NCBI RefSeq assembly: GCF_014192015.1
Contig: NZ_JACHXJ010000002.1
Location: 682,001 to 746,000, forward strand
DNA: 64,000 nt
DNA from: Paenibacillus rhizosphaerae
GTDB taxonomy: Bacteria > Bacillota > Bacilli > Paenibacillales > Paenibacillaceae
Direction: 5' to 3'
Shown here: piece by piece, positions 1 through 8,847 of the stretch
Numbering within the stretch: position 1 is the first letter of the stretch
Layout of the letters: every line of letters starts with the position of its first letter
Position numbers and translations under genes: made by a program
The notes under the pieces: model-generated
The model's input: the letters and a program-made list of their open reading frames with translations, nothing else
Databases searched by the model: none
What the model was told of the DNA's origin: nothing

Positions 1-516
1 CTGGATACGCTCCGCAGCCAAATCGGAATCGTGCTGCAGGACACGTTTATCTTCTCGGGAACGATCCGAGATAACATTCGCTTTGGACGGTTGGATGCGA
101 CCGATGAGGAGATCGAAGAAGTAGCCAAGGCCGTCGACGCACACGAATTTATTATGAAGCTGCCGAACGGCTACGATACGGAGGTCGAGGAGCGGGGGAA
201 CATGCTCTCCATGGGGCAGCGTCAGCTGCTGTCCTTCGCCCGGGCGCTTCTTGCCGATCCCCGCATCCTTATCCTGGATGAGGCGACGGCCAGCATCGAT
301 ACAGAGACCGAGCTGAAAATTCAGGAAGCGCTGAAGGTGCTCCTGAAAGGCCGGACTTCCTTTATCGTTGCTCACCGTCTATCGACGATCCGCCATGCGG
401 ACAAAATCGTCGTGCTGGATCACGGCGAAATCAAGGAGGAAGGCAACCACCAGGAACTGATGCAGAAGCAGGGAACGTACCACGGTCTGATCGAAGCGCA
501 GTTCCGGTTTGTCTGA
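1..516 (+). CDS. ABC exporter, C-terminal nucleotide-binding domain (partial)
   Basis: The reading frame is open from base 1, so the 5' part of the gene lies outside the window; 171 codons remain. What is visible is the second half of an ABC ATPase: a Q-loop glutamine in GIVLQD, an LSMGQ signature, Walker [13 protein letters not shown] and the H-loop histidine in IVAHRLSTI. The wording of these motifs is that of ABCB-type exporters in which membrane domain and ATPase are fused (lipid or multidrug efflux at the cytoplasmic membrane). The missing upstream part, including Walker A, should carry six membrane helices. The substrate cannot be inferred from this fragment. No hairpin terminator is obvious directly after the stop. 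Confidence 0.9.
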   Translation: MDTLRSQIGIVLQDTFIFSGTIRDNIRFGRLDATDEEIEEVAKAVDAHEFIMKLPNGYDTEVEERGNMLSMGQRQLLSFARALLADPRILILDEATASIDTETELKIQEALKVLLKGRTSFIVAHRLSTIRHADKIVVLDHGEIKEEGNHQELMQKQGTYHGLIEAQFRFV

Positions 517-1028
517 GGATGATATAATATAAGTTGACCTAAAGAATACGATGTGAGCAAGGGAGTAAAATGATTCCGAAGAAGCGAAGCGGTCTCATTT
601 GGCTTTCGGATTTCTGCCTCATGTGGGTTCCATCAAATCAAGAAATCCGAAAACAAGAGAGATCGTAGGGACATTTTACGTACTTGCCACCATCATCATT
701 CATTGGTATCACTTATATAGGCTTTCAGCTGAGCCGAAATATTCTGGCCGAAATACTTCTGCTAAAAATGGATTGTCTTCCGTAGGTACATCGTTGGATC
801 TATTTCTTATCCTTGGCCGCCGACAGTTAACGGTGCGTTTACAGCCCATTAACAAACAACCAAAATTGTAAAATGAAGCAAGCTTCTCCAATGATCGCCA
901 TTCAAATAAGGAGAGATTGTGAATTTTGCAGGAAAATGTCGGAGCACTCTTGCATTCTTCCTTCGGAACCCCGAAAATGATAGAGAAGTATACATTTGTG
1001 GTATACATTAGTAGGGGGGAATTGGGAA
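517..1028. other. 512-base non-coding stretch with a long inverted repeat
   Basis: I see no convincing gene here. A 12-base perfect inverted repeat (TTTCGGATTTCT at 604-615, its complement at 641-652) with a 25-base loop stands out. A 32-codon frame starting with ATG at 570 behind AAGGGAG is possible, but its product resembles nothing I know. A 9-base direct repeat GTATACATT occurs at 988-996 and 1001-1009, just before the purT ribosome binding site. No purine riboswitch core was recognised despite the purine gene downstream. Confidence 0.5.
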
Positions 1029-2222
1029 GTGGTGTGGGGTGCTCCTTTTTCTGCACATGCTACAAAACTGCTGCTTCTAGGCAGCGGCGAACTGGGAAAA
1101 GAAGTAGTTCTCGAGGCTCAGCGTTTGGGCGTAGAAACCATTGCCGTGGACCGATATGAACATGCCCCTGCGATGCAGGTGGCCCATCGAAGCCATGTCA
1201 TTGATATGCTCGATCCCGAATCGCTGAAGCGGATTATTCATCAGGAACATCCGGACATCATCGTCCCGGAAATTGAAGCTATAGCTACACAGGCTCTCCT
1301 GGAGCTGGAAGAGGAAGGGTACCGCGTCATTCCGACGGCTCGCGCCGCCCGGCTGACGATGGACCGCGAAGGGATTCGCCGCCTGGCTGCGGAAGATCTC
1401 GGACTTCCTACGGCGGACTATCGTTTCGCCGACAGCCTTGAGGAGCTGCAAGAAGCGGTAGCCGTGCTCGGCACGCCATGCGTGGTTAAGCCGATCATGA
1501 GCTCATCCGGTAAAGGGCAGAGTGTTTGCCGCACGCCAGAAGATGTGGAAGAATGCTGGAATGCAGCCCTGGAAGGCGGACGAGCGAAGAGCACCTGCGT
1601 GATCGTTGAAGCATTTGTTACGTTTGAGAGCGAAATTACGCTCTTGACCGTCCGCTCTGTGAGCGGAACCACATTCTGCCCGCCGATTGGACATATTCAA
1701 AAGGACGGGGATTATGTAGAATCCTGGCAGCCCCATGTTATTAGTGAAGAGCAGCTGCAGGAGGCAGAGTCCATTGCCAAAGCCATTACAGACGAGCTCG
1801 GGGGATATGGCATTTTCGGAGTGGAGCTGTTTGTTACAAAGCAAGGCATCATATTCAGTGAAGTATCCCCGCGTCCGCATGACACCGGCATGGTGACCAT
1901 GGTGACGCAGGATTTATCGGAGTTCGCCCTGCATGTCAGAGCGATTCTCGGACTTCCGGTACCCTCAGTTGAACTGCTGACACCGGGAGCTTCGGCAACT
2001 TTGAAAGCGGTGAATGCAAGTACGAATTTTGCCGTCAGCGGTGTAGAGGAAGCACTGAGCCTTCCCCGGACACAGGTTCGGATTTTCGGCAAGCCTGAAA
2101 CGAAGATCGGCCGGAGGATGGCGGTAGCGTTAAGCACTGACCCGGATATTCAGAAAGCACGGAACACGGCTAAGCAAGCCGCCAGTCTTTTAAAAGTGGA
2201 GGAATATGATCATGAACAGTAA
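1029..2222 (+). CDS. purT: Formate-dependent phosphoribosylglycinamide formyltransferase (GAR transformylase 2)
   Basis: ATP-grasp enzyme that makes formyl-GAR from GAR, formate and ATP, the folate-independent version of the third step of purine synthesis, in the cytoplasm. The 397-residue product follows E. coli PurT closely along its length: [12 protein letters not shown] near the N-terminus, [56 protein letters not shown] (ATP-binding loop) and [15 protein letters not shown] near residue 280 (metal and phosphate site). I chose GTG at 1029 because AGGGGGG (1013-1019) lies 9 bases upstream; a GTG at 1032 is equally possible, and an upstream ATG at 996 has no good ribosome binding site. The stop overlaps the start of the following GNAT gene, so the two are probably co-translated. 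Confidence 0.95.
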   Translation: MVWGAPFSAHATKLLLLGSGELGKEVVLEAQRLGVETIAVDRYEHAPAMQVAHRSHVIDMLDPESLKRIIHQEHPDIIVPEIEAIATQALLELEEEGYRVIPTARAARLTMDREGIRRLAAEDLGLPTADYRFADSLEELQEAVAVLGTPCVVKPIMSSSGKGQSVCRTPEDVEECWNAALEGGRAKSTCVIVEAFVTFESEITLLTVRSVSGTTFCPPIGHIQKDGDYVESWQPHVISEEQLQEAESIAKAITDELGGYGIFGVELFVTKQGIIFSEVSPRPHDTGMVTMVTQDLSEFALHVRAILGLPVPSVELLTPGASATLKAVNASTNFAVSGVEEALSLPRTQVRIFGKPETKIGRRMAVALSTDPDIQKARNTAKQAASLLKVEEYDHEQ

Positions 2223-2673
2223 TTTGTCGGCTCCTACTTTGCAAATCCGCAAATCGAAATGCAATTGCGATCTGGAGTCTGTAACGGCGTTAATGCGCGA
2301 GCTTAACTATCCAACGACGATCAACGTTATGCGCGAACGGATGGAAGCCTCGGAAGACAATCCGAAACTGTGCACGATGGTGGCTGAGCTGGACGGAGAA
2401 GTTGTCGGCATGGTGGCGTTGAATCAGGTTCATTCCTATGCCACAGGCGAGACGGCGACTCAGGTATCCGCCTTGATCGTATCCGAGAAACACCGCGGCC
2501 AGGGGATCGGCAAGCGCCTGATCCGCAGCAGCGAAGAATGGGGAAGAGCCCACGGCAGCCAGGTTCTGTTTTTGACGAGCGGCAACCGTGTGGAACGTGC
2601 CCCGGCCCATGCCTTTTATGAACATATCGGTTTTGATAAAGTCGGCTACCGCTTCATCAGAAAGCTGAATTAA
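2212..2673 (+). CDS. GNAT family N-acetyltransferase
   Basis: A 153-residue single-domain acetyl-CoA-dependent acetyltransferase. The acetyl-CoA loop is visible as [15 protein letters not shown] (motif A, R/Q-x-x-G-x-G/A type) in the middle, and the C-terminal motif B region reads [21 protein letters not shown]. Two in-frame ATGs overlap the purT stop, at 2206 and 2212. GGAGG at 2198-2202 is only 3 bases from the first but 9 from the second, so 2212 is preferred. It shares a transcript with purT and is closed by a terminator just downstream. The acceptor substrate cannot be told; small GNATs of this kind act on amines, amino acids or peptides. Confidence 0.85.
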   Translation: MNSNLSAPTLQIRKSKCNCDLESVTALMRELNYPTTINVMRERMEASEDNPKLCTMVAELDGEVVGMVALNQVHSYATGETATQVSALIVSEKHRGQGIGKRLIRSSEEWGRAHGSQVLFLTSGNRVERAPAHAFYEHIGFDKVGYRFIRKLN

Positions 2674-2692
2674 TACCGATTTCCAACATACC

Positions 2693-2719
2693 AGCCCCCC
2701 TGCAGAGGAGGGCTTTTTT
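2693..2719 (+). terminator. Rho-independent terminator after the GNAT gene
   Basis: Stem AGCCCCCC (2693-2700) pairs with GGAGGGCT (2707-2714) with one mismatch, followed by a run of T to 2719. Confidence 0.8.
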
Positions 2720-2812
2720 CTATTTCCAGTATGCCTGAACACCGTGCTATTCTATAAAAATGTTCAATATTTACAATACATACGAATTGATATACAATAC
2801 GTGAGTGATATT

Positions 2813-2828
2813 GCGAAAGCGGTTACAT
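2813..2828 (+). promoter_or_regulatory. Weak cre-like site upstream of the sugar two-component operon
   Basis: GCGAAAGCGGTTACAT fits the CcpA consensus WTGNNARCGNWWWCAW except for its first two bases. It lies about 100 bases upstream of the response regulator gene, in an AT-rich promoter region. Assignment is by motif only. Confidence 0.35.
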
Positions 2829-2921
2829 TTTTCGACAACATCAATTGGGTTTGCGGTCGGAGAAGCCGATTGTTAATGTTCTGATGAGCGTGAGTACAAA
2901 TTTGGAACAGCCGAGGGATGA

Positions 2922-4592
2922 ATGATGTATAAACTTCTGCTTGTGGAAGATGAAGAGGACGTTCGGGATGGGCTGGTTGAGGAAATCAGCTGGGAGCTTC
3001 ACGGCTTTCAGGTGACGGGTACAGCCGAAAACGGACGCGAAGCACTGGAATGGATGGAGAAGGAGATGCCGGACATCGTCGTAACCGACATCCAAATGCC
3101 CTTTATGAACGGCTTGGAGCTGGCCGCGTGGATTCGGGATCATGCCCCGTCCACCAAAATCATTATTTTGACCGGATACGATGAGTTTGAATACGCCCAA
3201 AAAGCGATTAAGCTGCAGATTGACGAATATGTGCTTAAGCCGTTTTCTTCCCGGGAGCTCATGGATGTGCTGCTGAAAGTGAAGACACATATGGATGCCG
3301 AGCGGGCTGAAAAAGAAAACGTCCAGCTGCTGATGGAGCATTACCGGAAAAGCATACCTGTACTCAGGGAGCTTTTTTTGTCTTCGCTGGTGACCCGGAG
3401 GCTTACGCCTGAGGAATACCGGGAGAAAGGAGCCAGTTACGGCATCAGCCTGGACGGCCAAACCTTTATGGCTTCGATCATCCGTCCCGATCCTGTGCAG
3501 GGAGAACGGGAAGTCCGCGAGGAAGAAGAAGATCCGGCGGCAGCGCTGTCGCTGAAGTATTCGGAGGACCGGTATCTGCTGCTGTTTGCCGTGTATAACG
3601 TGGCGGCGGAGATTTGCCAATTGCGGCAAGGATTCAAGGCGTTTATTCACCATAACGACTGCGTTCTCCTGTCGATGCTGCCGGAAGTGGACGAAAGCGC
3701 GGCTGCGCAGCGGACGCTGGAACTGCTGGAGGAAATCCGCTTGAATGTGAACAAATATTTGAAGTTGACCGTAACGGCCGGGGCAGGCTCCGTATACCGG
3801 TCGCCGGGCGACGTGTTCGATTCTTACGGAGAGGCGTCGCAGGCGCTGGACTATCGTCCTATTCTCGGCAACAACCGGGTCATTTGGATCGATGACGTGG
3901 AACAGCGGAAGGCGGATCCGCTCGTATTCGACAACCAGAAGGAGCAGGAGCTCGTCCGGAGCATCCGCGTAGGCACGGCGGAAGAGCTGGCGGAGACGGT
4001 AAGGCGGATGTTTGACGGCCTGGAGTCGTCCAAGGTCAGCGTGCAGGACTGCCAGGTGTATATCATCGGCGTATTGACCGCCGTCATCCGGGTGGCGAAG
4101 GAGTTTGGCGTCGAGCTCGAAGAGGTGTTTGGCCGGGGATCCCTGCCGTTCGCCGACATGTATCATTACAACAATTTGCAGGAGCTTCGGGAGTGGATAC
4201 ACCGCGTATCCTCAAGGCTGATGTTAACGATCGCGCAGGGGAGGCAGTCCGGATATAACCAGCTTGTAGAGGATGCCAAAGCGTATATTCATGCGCATTA
4301 CCGGGAAAGCGACATTTCCATCAACAAAGTATGCCGGCATCTGCATATCAGCACCGGGTATTTCAGCAGCATTTTTAAAAAGGAAATGAAGATGACCTTC
4401 GTGGCTTATTTGCTGCATGTCCGCATGGAAGCGGCCAAGGAGATGCTGCGATCGACGTCGCTGAAAGCGTTCGAAATTGCCGAAACGCTCGGCTTCGCGG
4501 ATCCGAACTATTTCAGCTTCTGCTTCCGCAAGAAATTCGGCATTACACCCAAAGAATACCGCAACGGCCATGGAGGAGGCGAATCGGCTTGA
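2922..4592 (+). CDS. AraC-type response regulator (YesN-like)
   Basis: A 556-residue cytoplasmic response regulator. The receiver domain is residues 1-125 with acidic pocket E9/D10 and predicted phospho-acceptor D56 in DIVVTDIQMP. The middle 300 residues are the variable linker of the YesN class. The last 100 residues are an AraC double helix-turn-helix (INKVCRHLHISTGYFSSIFKKE and the second motif ending FRKKFGITPKEYR). The start is one of two adjacent ATGs (2922 or 2925) behind GAGGGA. Its stop overlaps the TTG start of the histidine kinase. Such regulators activate sugar transport genes; the likely target is the mgl promoter about 3 kb downstream, where two 21-bp-spaced repeats sit next to the -35 region. 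Confidence 0.93.
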   Translation: MMYKLLLVEDEEDVRDGLVEEISWELHGFQVTGTAENGREALEWMEKEMPDIVVTDIQMPFMNGLELAAWIRDHAPSTKIIILTGYDEFEYAQKAIKLQIDEYVLKPFSSRELMDVLLKVKTHMDAERAEKENVQLLMEHYRKSIPVLRELFLSSLVTRRLTPEEYREKGASYGISLDGQTFMASIIRPDPVQGEREVREEEEDPAAALSLKYSEDRYLLLFAVYNVAAEICQLRQGFKAFIHHNDCVLLSMLPEVDESAAAQRTLELLEEIRLNVNKYLKLTVTAGAGSVYRSPGDVFDSYGEASQALDYRPILGNNRVIWIDDVEQRKADPLVFDNQKEQELVRSIRVGTAEELAETVRRMFDGLESSKVSVQDCQVYIIGVLTAVIRVAKEFGVELEEVFGRGSLPFADMYHYNNLQELREWIHRVSSRLMLTIAQGRQSGYNQLVEDAKAYIHAHYRESDISINKVCRHLHISTGYFSSIFKKEMKMTFVAYLLHVRMEAAKEMLRSTSLKAFEIAETLGFADPNYFSFCFRKKFGITPKEYRNGHGGGESA

Positions 4593-6391
4593 AGATTCCG
4601 CATCAGCGTCTGAAGCCCCGGGCTCCCCGGCTGCCCATGTCCTTCCGGCTGCGGAGTATTCAGACGATCATTACCGCAACCTTTGCCGGCATGACGGTGC
4701 TCGTCGTCATTCTGGTCAGCATCATGCTGTACAACAAATTTTCCAAGACGGCGGAGGAGAATGCCTACCTCAACATTCAGCAAATCATCGAGCAGGTCAA
4801 TTACCATTTGGAGCTGTATGTCAAAGGGATGCAGGACATTTATGCCGTAGTCGAGCAGCAGATCGATCAAACGCCCGACGTAGGCAGCGGAGTGCTCCGC
4901 GAACAGCTGACCACCCTGCTGCATACCCGGGAAGACCTTGTGTCCGTGGCGCTGTTTACGCCGGAAGGCCGGCTGGTGCTGGACATTCCGAACGCCGAAA
5001 TGCGCCGGAACACCAAGCTGACCGAACAGAGCTGGTACGAATCGGCCCGGGAGGAGCCGCAAAAGCTGTCTTTTTCCCCGCCGCACATCCAAAATTTATA
5101 CAAGGGCCAGTACAAGTGGGTCGTATCGTTAAGCCGCATGATCGAATACCGGGACCAGGGAAAAGTAAAGCGGGGTATTCTGCTCGTCGACGTCAACTTC
5201 CGGACGATTGATGAGCTGAGCCGTAAGGTGAGCCTCGGCAAGCAGGGTTATGCTTACATCATCGACGAGCTGGGCAACATCGTCTACCATCCGCAGCAGC
5301 AGCTGATCTATGCCGGTCTGAAGTACGAAAATCTGGAGCCTGTGTTTGACTATGCCTATGGCAGCTATATCGATAAATCGACCGGCGTGCCGCGGTATAT
5401 CACGATTCGAACGGTACAGCCCATTGGATGGAAAATTGTGGGGGTCGCCTTTCCGGACGAAATTGTGACGACCAAGCAGGACCTGAATCAGTTTATTTTC
5501 TGGTTTCTCGTCGTCGTGATCACGGCCGTGGTGCTCCTTGCCGTCTTTATCTCCGCGAAAATATCCCAGCCGCTTCGCCACTTGGAGCGGTCGGTCCAAA
5601 GCGTCGGGCAGGGGGACTTCAGCACGCCGATTTACGTCAGCGGCGCTTATGAAGTAGTGCAGCTGTCCAAGCGGTTTAACTTTATGCTGCACCGGATCCG
5701 CCAGCTGATGGACCAGATCATTCACGAACAGGAGGCGAAACGGAAAAGCGAGCTGGATGTGCTGCAGTCGCAAATTAATCCCCATTTTCTCTACAATACG
5801 CTGAATTCGGTGATCCGGCTGGCGGAAAAGGGGAAAAAGGAGGAGGTCGTGACGACGATCTCTTCGCTGTCCAAGTTTTTCCGGATCAGTCTGAGCAAAG
5901 GGAAAACGATCATCACCGTGGAAGAAGAACTGGAGCATGTGCGCCATTATTTGATCATCCAGAAGATCCGCTACAAGCATAAATTCAATTATGAGATTCA
6001 GTGCGATGAAGCCGCACGCTCCTGCAAGACGCTGAAGCTGATCCTGCAGCCGATTGTAGAGAACGCCATTTACCATGGAATCGAGAAAATGCCGGACGAA
6101 GGATGGATCTCCATCTCGGCAGCAGTTCAGGGAGAGCGGCTCGTCTTGACCGTCACGGACAACGGACTTGGCATGACCCCGCAGGTGATGGATCAGATCC
6201 TTAGCGGAAGCCACCGCAGCGGCAGCGGATCGGGCGTCGGCGTGAAGAATGTGAACGAGCGGATCCGGCTGTGCTACGGCAAGCCTTACGGTCTGCATTT
6301 TGCGAGCGAACTGGAAGAAGGGACAAGCGTTACCATCACACTGCCGGCCGAATCGGACCATGCGGAGGAACTGGAGAGGGGGATATCATGA
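4589..6391 (+). CDS. Sensor histidine kinase (YesM-like)
   Basis: A 600-residue membrane kinase partner of the preceding regulator. Membrane helix 1 is about residues 27-48, followed by an extracellular dCache-like sensor domain, membrane helix 2 near 300-325, a HAMP segment (ISQPLRHLERSVQSV), the His_kinase domain with H399 in QINPHFLYNTLNS, and an HATPase domain with N box IVENAIYHG and G boxes. The TTG start at 4589 overlaps the regulator stop (TTGA) and has GGAGG at 4575-4579, 9 bases away; the next ATG (4637) has no comparable site. The 3' end overlaps the sugar-binding lipoprotein gene by ATGA. The three are one translationally coupled unit, so the lipoprotein probably presents a sugar to this kinase. 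Confidence 0.93.
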   Translation: MKIPHQRLKPRAPRLPMSFRLRSIQTIITATFAGMTVLVVILVSIMLYNKFSKTAEENAYLNIQQIIEQVNYHLELYVKGMQDIYAVVEQQIDQTPDVGSGVLREQLTTLLHTREDLVSVALFTPEGRLVLDIPNAEMRRNTKLTEQSWYESAREEPQKLSFSPPHIQNLYKGQYKWVVSLSRMIEYRDQGKVKRGILLVDVNFRTIDELSRKVSLGKQGYAYIIDELGNIVYHPQQQLIYAGLKYENLEPVFDYAYGSYIDKSTGVPRYITIRTVQPIGWKIVGVAFPDEIVTTKQDLNQFIFWFLVVVITAVVLLAVFISAKISQPLRHLERSVQSVGQGDFSTPIYVSGAYEVVQLSKRFNFMLHRIRQLMDQIIHEQEAKRKSELDVLQSQINPHFLYNTLNSVIRLAEKGKKEEVVTTISSLSKFFRISLSKGKTIITVEEELEHVRHYLIIQKIRYKHKFNYEIQCDEAARSCKTLKLILQPIVENAIYHGIEKMPDEGWISISAAVQGERLVLTVTDNGLGMTPQVMDQILSGSHRSGSGSGVGVKNVNERIRLCYGKPYGLHFASELEEGTSVTITLPAESDHAEELERGIS

Positions 6392-7371
6392 GCTTAAGCA
6401 AAGGAATCGCCCGAATGGCGCTGCTGCTTGCGGTCGTGCTCCTCACAGGCTCTTGTTCCTCGTCGCCACCGAATCTCCGTACTTCTTCCGGCAAGCCGCG
6501 GACCATCGACATGATCGTCAAGATGAATCACGGCGACTACTGGAACACGGTAAAAATGGGCGCCGAGGTGGCGGCCAAAGAATTTAACGTACAACTTACG
6601 TTTAAGGCTCCTGACAACGAAAGCGATATTGATGGGCAAATTCGGCTGATGGATCAGTCTATCCAAAACAAGGCGGATGCCATTATTCTGTCTGCGAGTG
6701 ATTACATGAAGCTGGCCCAGGTGACCGACCGCGCAGCCTATTACAAAATCCCGGTCATCTCGATGGACTCCGAGGTTGCATCGGCCCGGGTCAAAGCGTT
6801 CGTGGGCACGAACAACTACGAAGCAGGTCAGAAGGCGGCGGAACGGATGGTCGCTCTGACCGGAACGAACAGCCGCATCGGCGTGATGAATTTTGTGCAG
6901 GGCTCCAAAAACGGCGACGAACGCGAAGAAGGCTTTATGGATTATATCGCCCGGTTCCCCGGGGTTCATGTCGTGGCCGTGGAATACTGTCAGTCCAATG
7001 AACAGCTGGCGCGCGAGCTCACCCGCAAAATGCTGAACGAGCATCCCGATATAAGCGGGATCGTGGCGCTTAACGAAGTGGCGTCGATCGGCACAGGAGA
7101 AGAGATGCAGAAGCTCGGGGCCGGCGGACGCGTGAAGCTGATCACGTTCGACAGCCCGGCGAAAGTGATGGAGCTGCTGCAGGAGGGGATCGTTCAGGCC
7201 ACGGTCATCCAGAACCCGTTTAACAACGGTTATTTGGCCGTGCAGCACGCCGTTGAAGCGATGGAGGGGCTGGACGTTCCCGAGCGCGTCGATACCAAGT
7301 CCAAAATCATCGATCTCGACAATATGCTCTGGCCGGAAAATCAGAAGCAGCTGTTTCCGTTTGTCCGATAA
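6388..7371 (+). CDS. Accessory sugar-binding lipoprotein (periplasmic-binding type 4)
   Basis: A 327-residue secreted lipoprotein: hydrophobic signal ending in the lipobox LLTGSC, then a two-lobed type I binding-protein fold resembling ribose/galactose receptors (IDMIVKMNHGDYWNTVKMGAE, IILSASDYMKLAQV, VISMDSEV, VGTNNYEAGQKAAERM, LITFDSPAK). The ATG at 6388 overlaps the kinase stop (ATGA) and is preceded by GGAGAGGGGG. Position within the regulator-kinase operon, separate from the transporter's own binding protein mglB, suggests a signalling role as extracytoplasmic co-sensor. This is inference from gene order; a second transport receptor is the alternative. A hairpin terminator follows. Confidence 0.88.
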   Translation: MSLSKGIARMALLLAVVLLTGSCSSSPPNLRTSSGKPRTIDMIVKMNHGDYWNTVKMGAEVAAKEFNVQLTFKAPDNESDIDGQIRLMDQSIQNKADAIILSASDYMKLAQVTDRAAYYKIPVISMDSEVASARVKAFVGTNNYEAGQKAAERMVALTGTNSRIGVMNFVQGSKNGDEREEGFMDYIARFPGVHVVAVEYCQSNEQLARELTRKMLNEHPDISGIVALNEVASIGTGEEMQKLGAGGRVKLITFDSPAKVMELLQEGIVQATVIQNPFNNGYLAVQHAVEAMEGLDVPERVDTKSKIIDLDNMLWPENQKQLFPFVR

Positions 7372-7434
7372 GTGACATCATTCTCAACCGATTCATAAAG
7401 AAAAAAATAAGTCGCGGGAACGATCAGCGTATTG

Positions 7435-7468
7435 GAAGTGCCGTACCTCCTCAAACGGCACTTCTTTG
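7435..7468 (+). terminator. Terminator-like hairpin after the three-component operon
   Basis: A perfect 10-base stem GAAGTGCCGT (7435-7444) / ACGGCACTTC (7455-7464) followed by a short T tract. It separates the sensor operon from the mgl operon. Confidence 0.7.
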
Positions 7469-7566
7469 CGTTGAACTCATCACCTGTCTAAGCCCAGGTT
7501 GGCGATATCTCCGAAAGTTAGTTACCCCTTATCCTGCTGAATTTTCCAAATATTATGCCTTAAAGG

Positions 7567-7599
7567 CATGAGAATTTTCATAGAACACATGAGAATTTT
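7567..7599 (+). promoter_or_regulatory. Direct repeats, candidate binding site of the AraC-type regulator
   Basis: The 12-mer CATGAGAATTTT occurs at 7567-7578 and again at 7588-7599, exactly 21 bases (two helical turns) apart. It ends 3 bases before a weak -35 (TTCGAA 7603-7608). This is the architecture expected for a double-HTH AraC-type activator touching sigma. Confidence 0.65.
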
Positions 7600-7602
7600 A
7601 TA

Positions 7603-7645
7603 TTCGAATCCGCCCGCGGATACAGCATAATGTAAACGTATCCAA
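7603..7645 (+). promoter_or_regulatory. mgl promoter with overlapping cre site
   Basis: Candidate -35 TTCGAA (7603-7608), 17-base spacer, -10 CATAAT (7626-7631). ATGTAAACGTATCCAA (7630-7645) matches the cre consensus WTGNNARCGNWWWCAW at all but one position and overlaps the -10 and start point. That fits carbon catabolite repression by CcpA on top of activation by the upstream repeats. Elements were found by eye. Confidence 0.6.
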
Positions 7646-7702
7646 GAGAGATACGAGATACGAAAGGTTCATTAGAAGAGAATATCAGGAGGTCTGTGAA
7701 CG

Positions 7703-8752
7703 ATGAAAAAAATCACTTCCGTCATCCTAGCCGGTGCGCTGCTGGGTACCGTCATGGCCGGCTGCTCGAACTCCGGCGACAAATCCTCGGGGGCTTCGGG
7801 CGGCAGCGCGGACAGCGGCAAGGAGCCGTCCATCGGGGTAGCCATTTATAAATTCGACGATACGTTCATGACGGGTGTCCGCAATGCCATCAAGACCAAT
7901 GCGGAAGGCAAGGCGAAGGTGGATATTGTGGACAGCCAGAACTCCCAGCCGACCCAAAACGACAAGGTCGATCTGTTCATCACCAAAAAGACCGATGCGC
8001 TGCTGATCAACCCGGTGGACCGCACGGCAGCCGGCGTGATTATCGACAAAGCCAAAACGGCCAGCATCCCGGTCGTCTTCCTGAACCGTGAGCCGCTTCC
8101 CGAAGACATGAAGAAATGGGACAAAGTGTATTATGTCGGCGCCAAAGCCGAAGAATCCGGCACGATGTCCGGGGAACTGATCGCGGACTATTGGAAGGCC
8201 CATCCGGAAGCGGATAAAAACAAGGATGGCGTGCTGCAATACGTCATGTTGAAAGGGGAACCGGGACACCAGGATGCGGAGCTGCGCACCAAGTATTCGA
8301 TCCAGGCGATCGAAGACGCAGGCATCAAGGTCGAGAAGCTGGCCGAAGACACCGCGATGTGGGACCGTGTAAAAGGGCAGGAGAAAATGGCCGCCTTCCT
8401 GGGCTCCCATGGCGATAAAATCGAAGCCGTTCTCGCGAACAACGACGACATGGCGCTTGGAGCGATCGAGGCGCTGAAAGCAGCCGGCTACTTCACGGGC
8501 GGAAAAACAATGCCGGTGGTCGGCGTGGACGCTACGGCGCCGGCGCTTCAAGCATTGCAGGACGGCACGCTGCTCGGCACGGTGCTGAACGATGCGAACA
8601 ATCAGGGCAAAGCTTCCGTTACGCTGGCCACGCTGCTGGCCAAAGGCGAAACGCCGACCAAGGAGAACGTCGGATTCGACATTACGGATAATCAATACGT
8701 GTGGATTCCTTACAAAAAAATTACTAAAGACAACATCGACGATGCGAAATAA
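7703..8752 (+). CDS. mglB: Galactose/glucose-binding lipoprotein MglB
   Basis: A 349-residue ABC receptor anchored by Cys21 (lipobox VMAGC). It aligns throughout with E. coli MglB: IGVAIYKFDDTFM, DSQNSQPTQNDKVD, PVVFLNREP, KAYYVG-like VYYVGAKAEESG, KGEPGHQDAELRT, DTAMWDRVKGQEKM, ANNDDMALGA and GTVLNDANNQGKA. The calcium-binding loop of MglB is preserved as DKNKDGVLQ. It delivers D-galactose or D-glucose to the MglA/MglC transporter. ATG at 7703 follows AGGAGG with normal spacing. It is first gene of mglBAC and is separated from mglA by a stem-loop that may protect its message. Confidence 0.95.
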   Translation: MKKITSVILAGALLGTVMAGCSNSGDKSSGASGGSADSGKEPSIGVAIYKFDDTFMTGVRNAIKTNAEGKAKVDIVDSQNSQPTQNDKVDLFITKKTDALLINPVDRTAAGVIIDKAKTASIPVVFLNREPLPEDMKKWDKVYYVGAKAEESGTMSGELIADYWKAHPEADKNKDGVLQYVMLKGEPGHQDAELRTKYSIQAIEDAGIKVEKLAEDTAMWDRVKGQEKMAAFLGSHGDKIEAVLANNDDMALGAIEALKAAGYFTGGKTMPVVGVDATAPALQALQDGTLLGTVLNDANNQGKASVTLATLLAKGETPTKENVGFDITDNQYVWIPYKKITKDNIDDAK

Positions 8753-8784
8753 GCCGATTGGCTGGACTTAAACTAACCATCCCC

Positions 8785-8820
8785 GGAAAGGGCGGACGAG
8801 AAGCGCGGTCCGTCCTTTCC
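8785..8820 (+). promoter_or_regulatory. Intercistronic stem-loop between mglB and mglA
   Basis: A 13-base stem (8785-8797 with 8808-8820, one G.U pair) and 10-base loop lie between mglB and mglA. No T tract follows, so it is more likely an mRNA stabiliser that raises receptor over ATPase expression than a full terminator. Confidence 0.55.
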
Positions 8821-8847
8821 TCTGGATGAGGGCAGGGAGCGGAAGTT

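Noticed and set aside
599..871. 90-codon open frame in the region before purT
   Set aside because: No ribosome binding site, no recognisable domain and an amino acid composition unlike real proteins; treated as non-coding.
2841..4202. 453-codon open frame on the minus strand
   Set aside because: Exact shadow of the response regulator gene; the plus-strand frame has full receiver and AraC domains.
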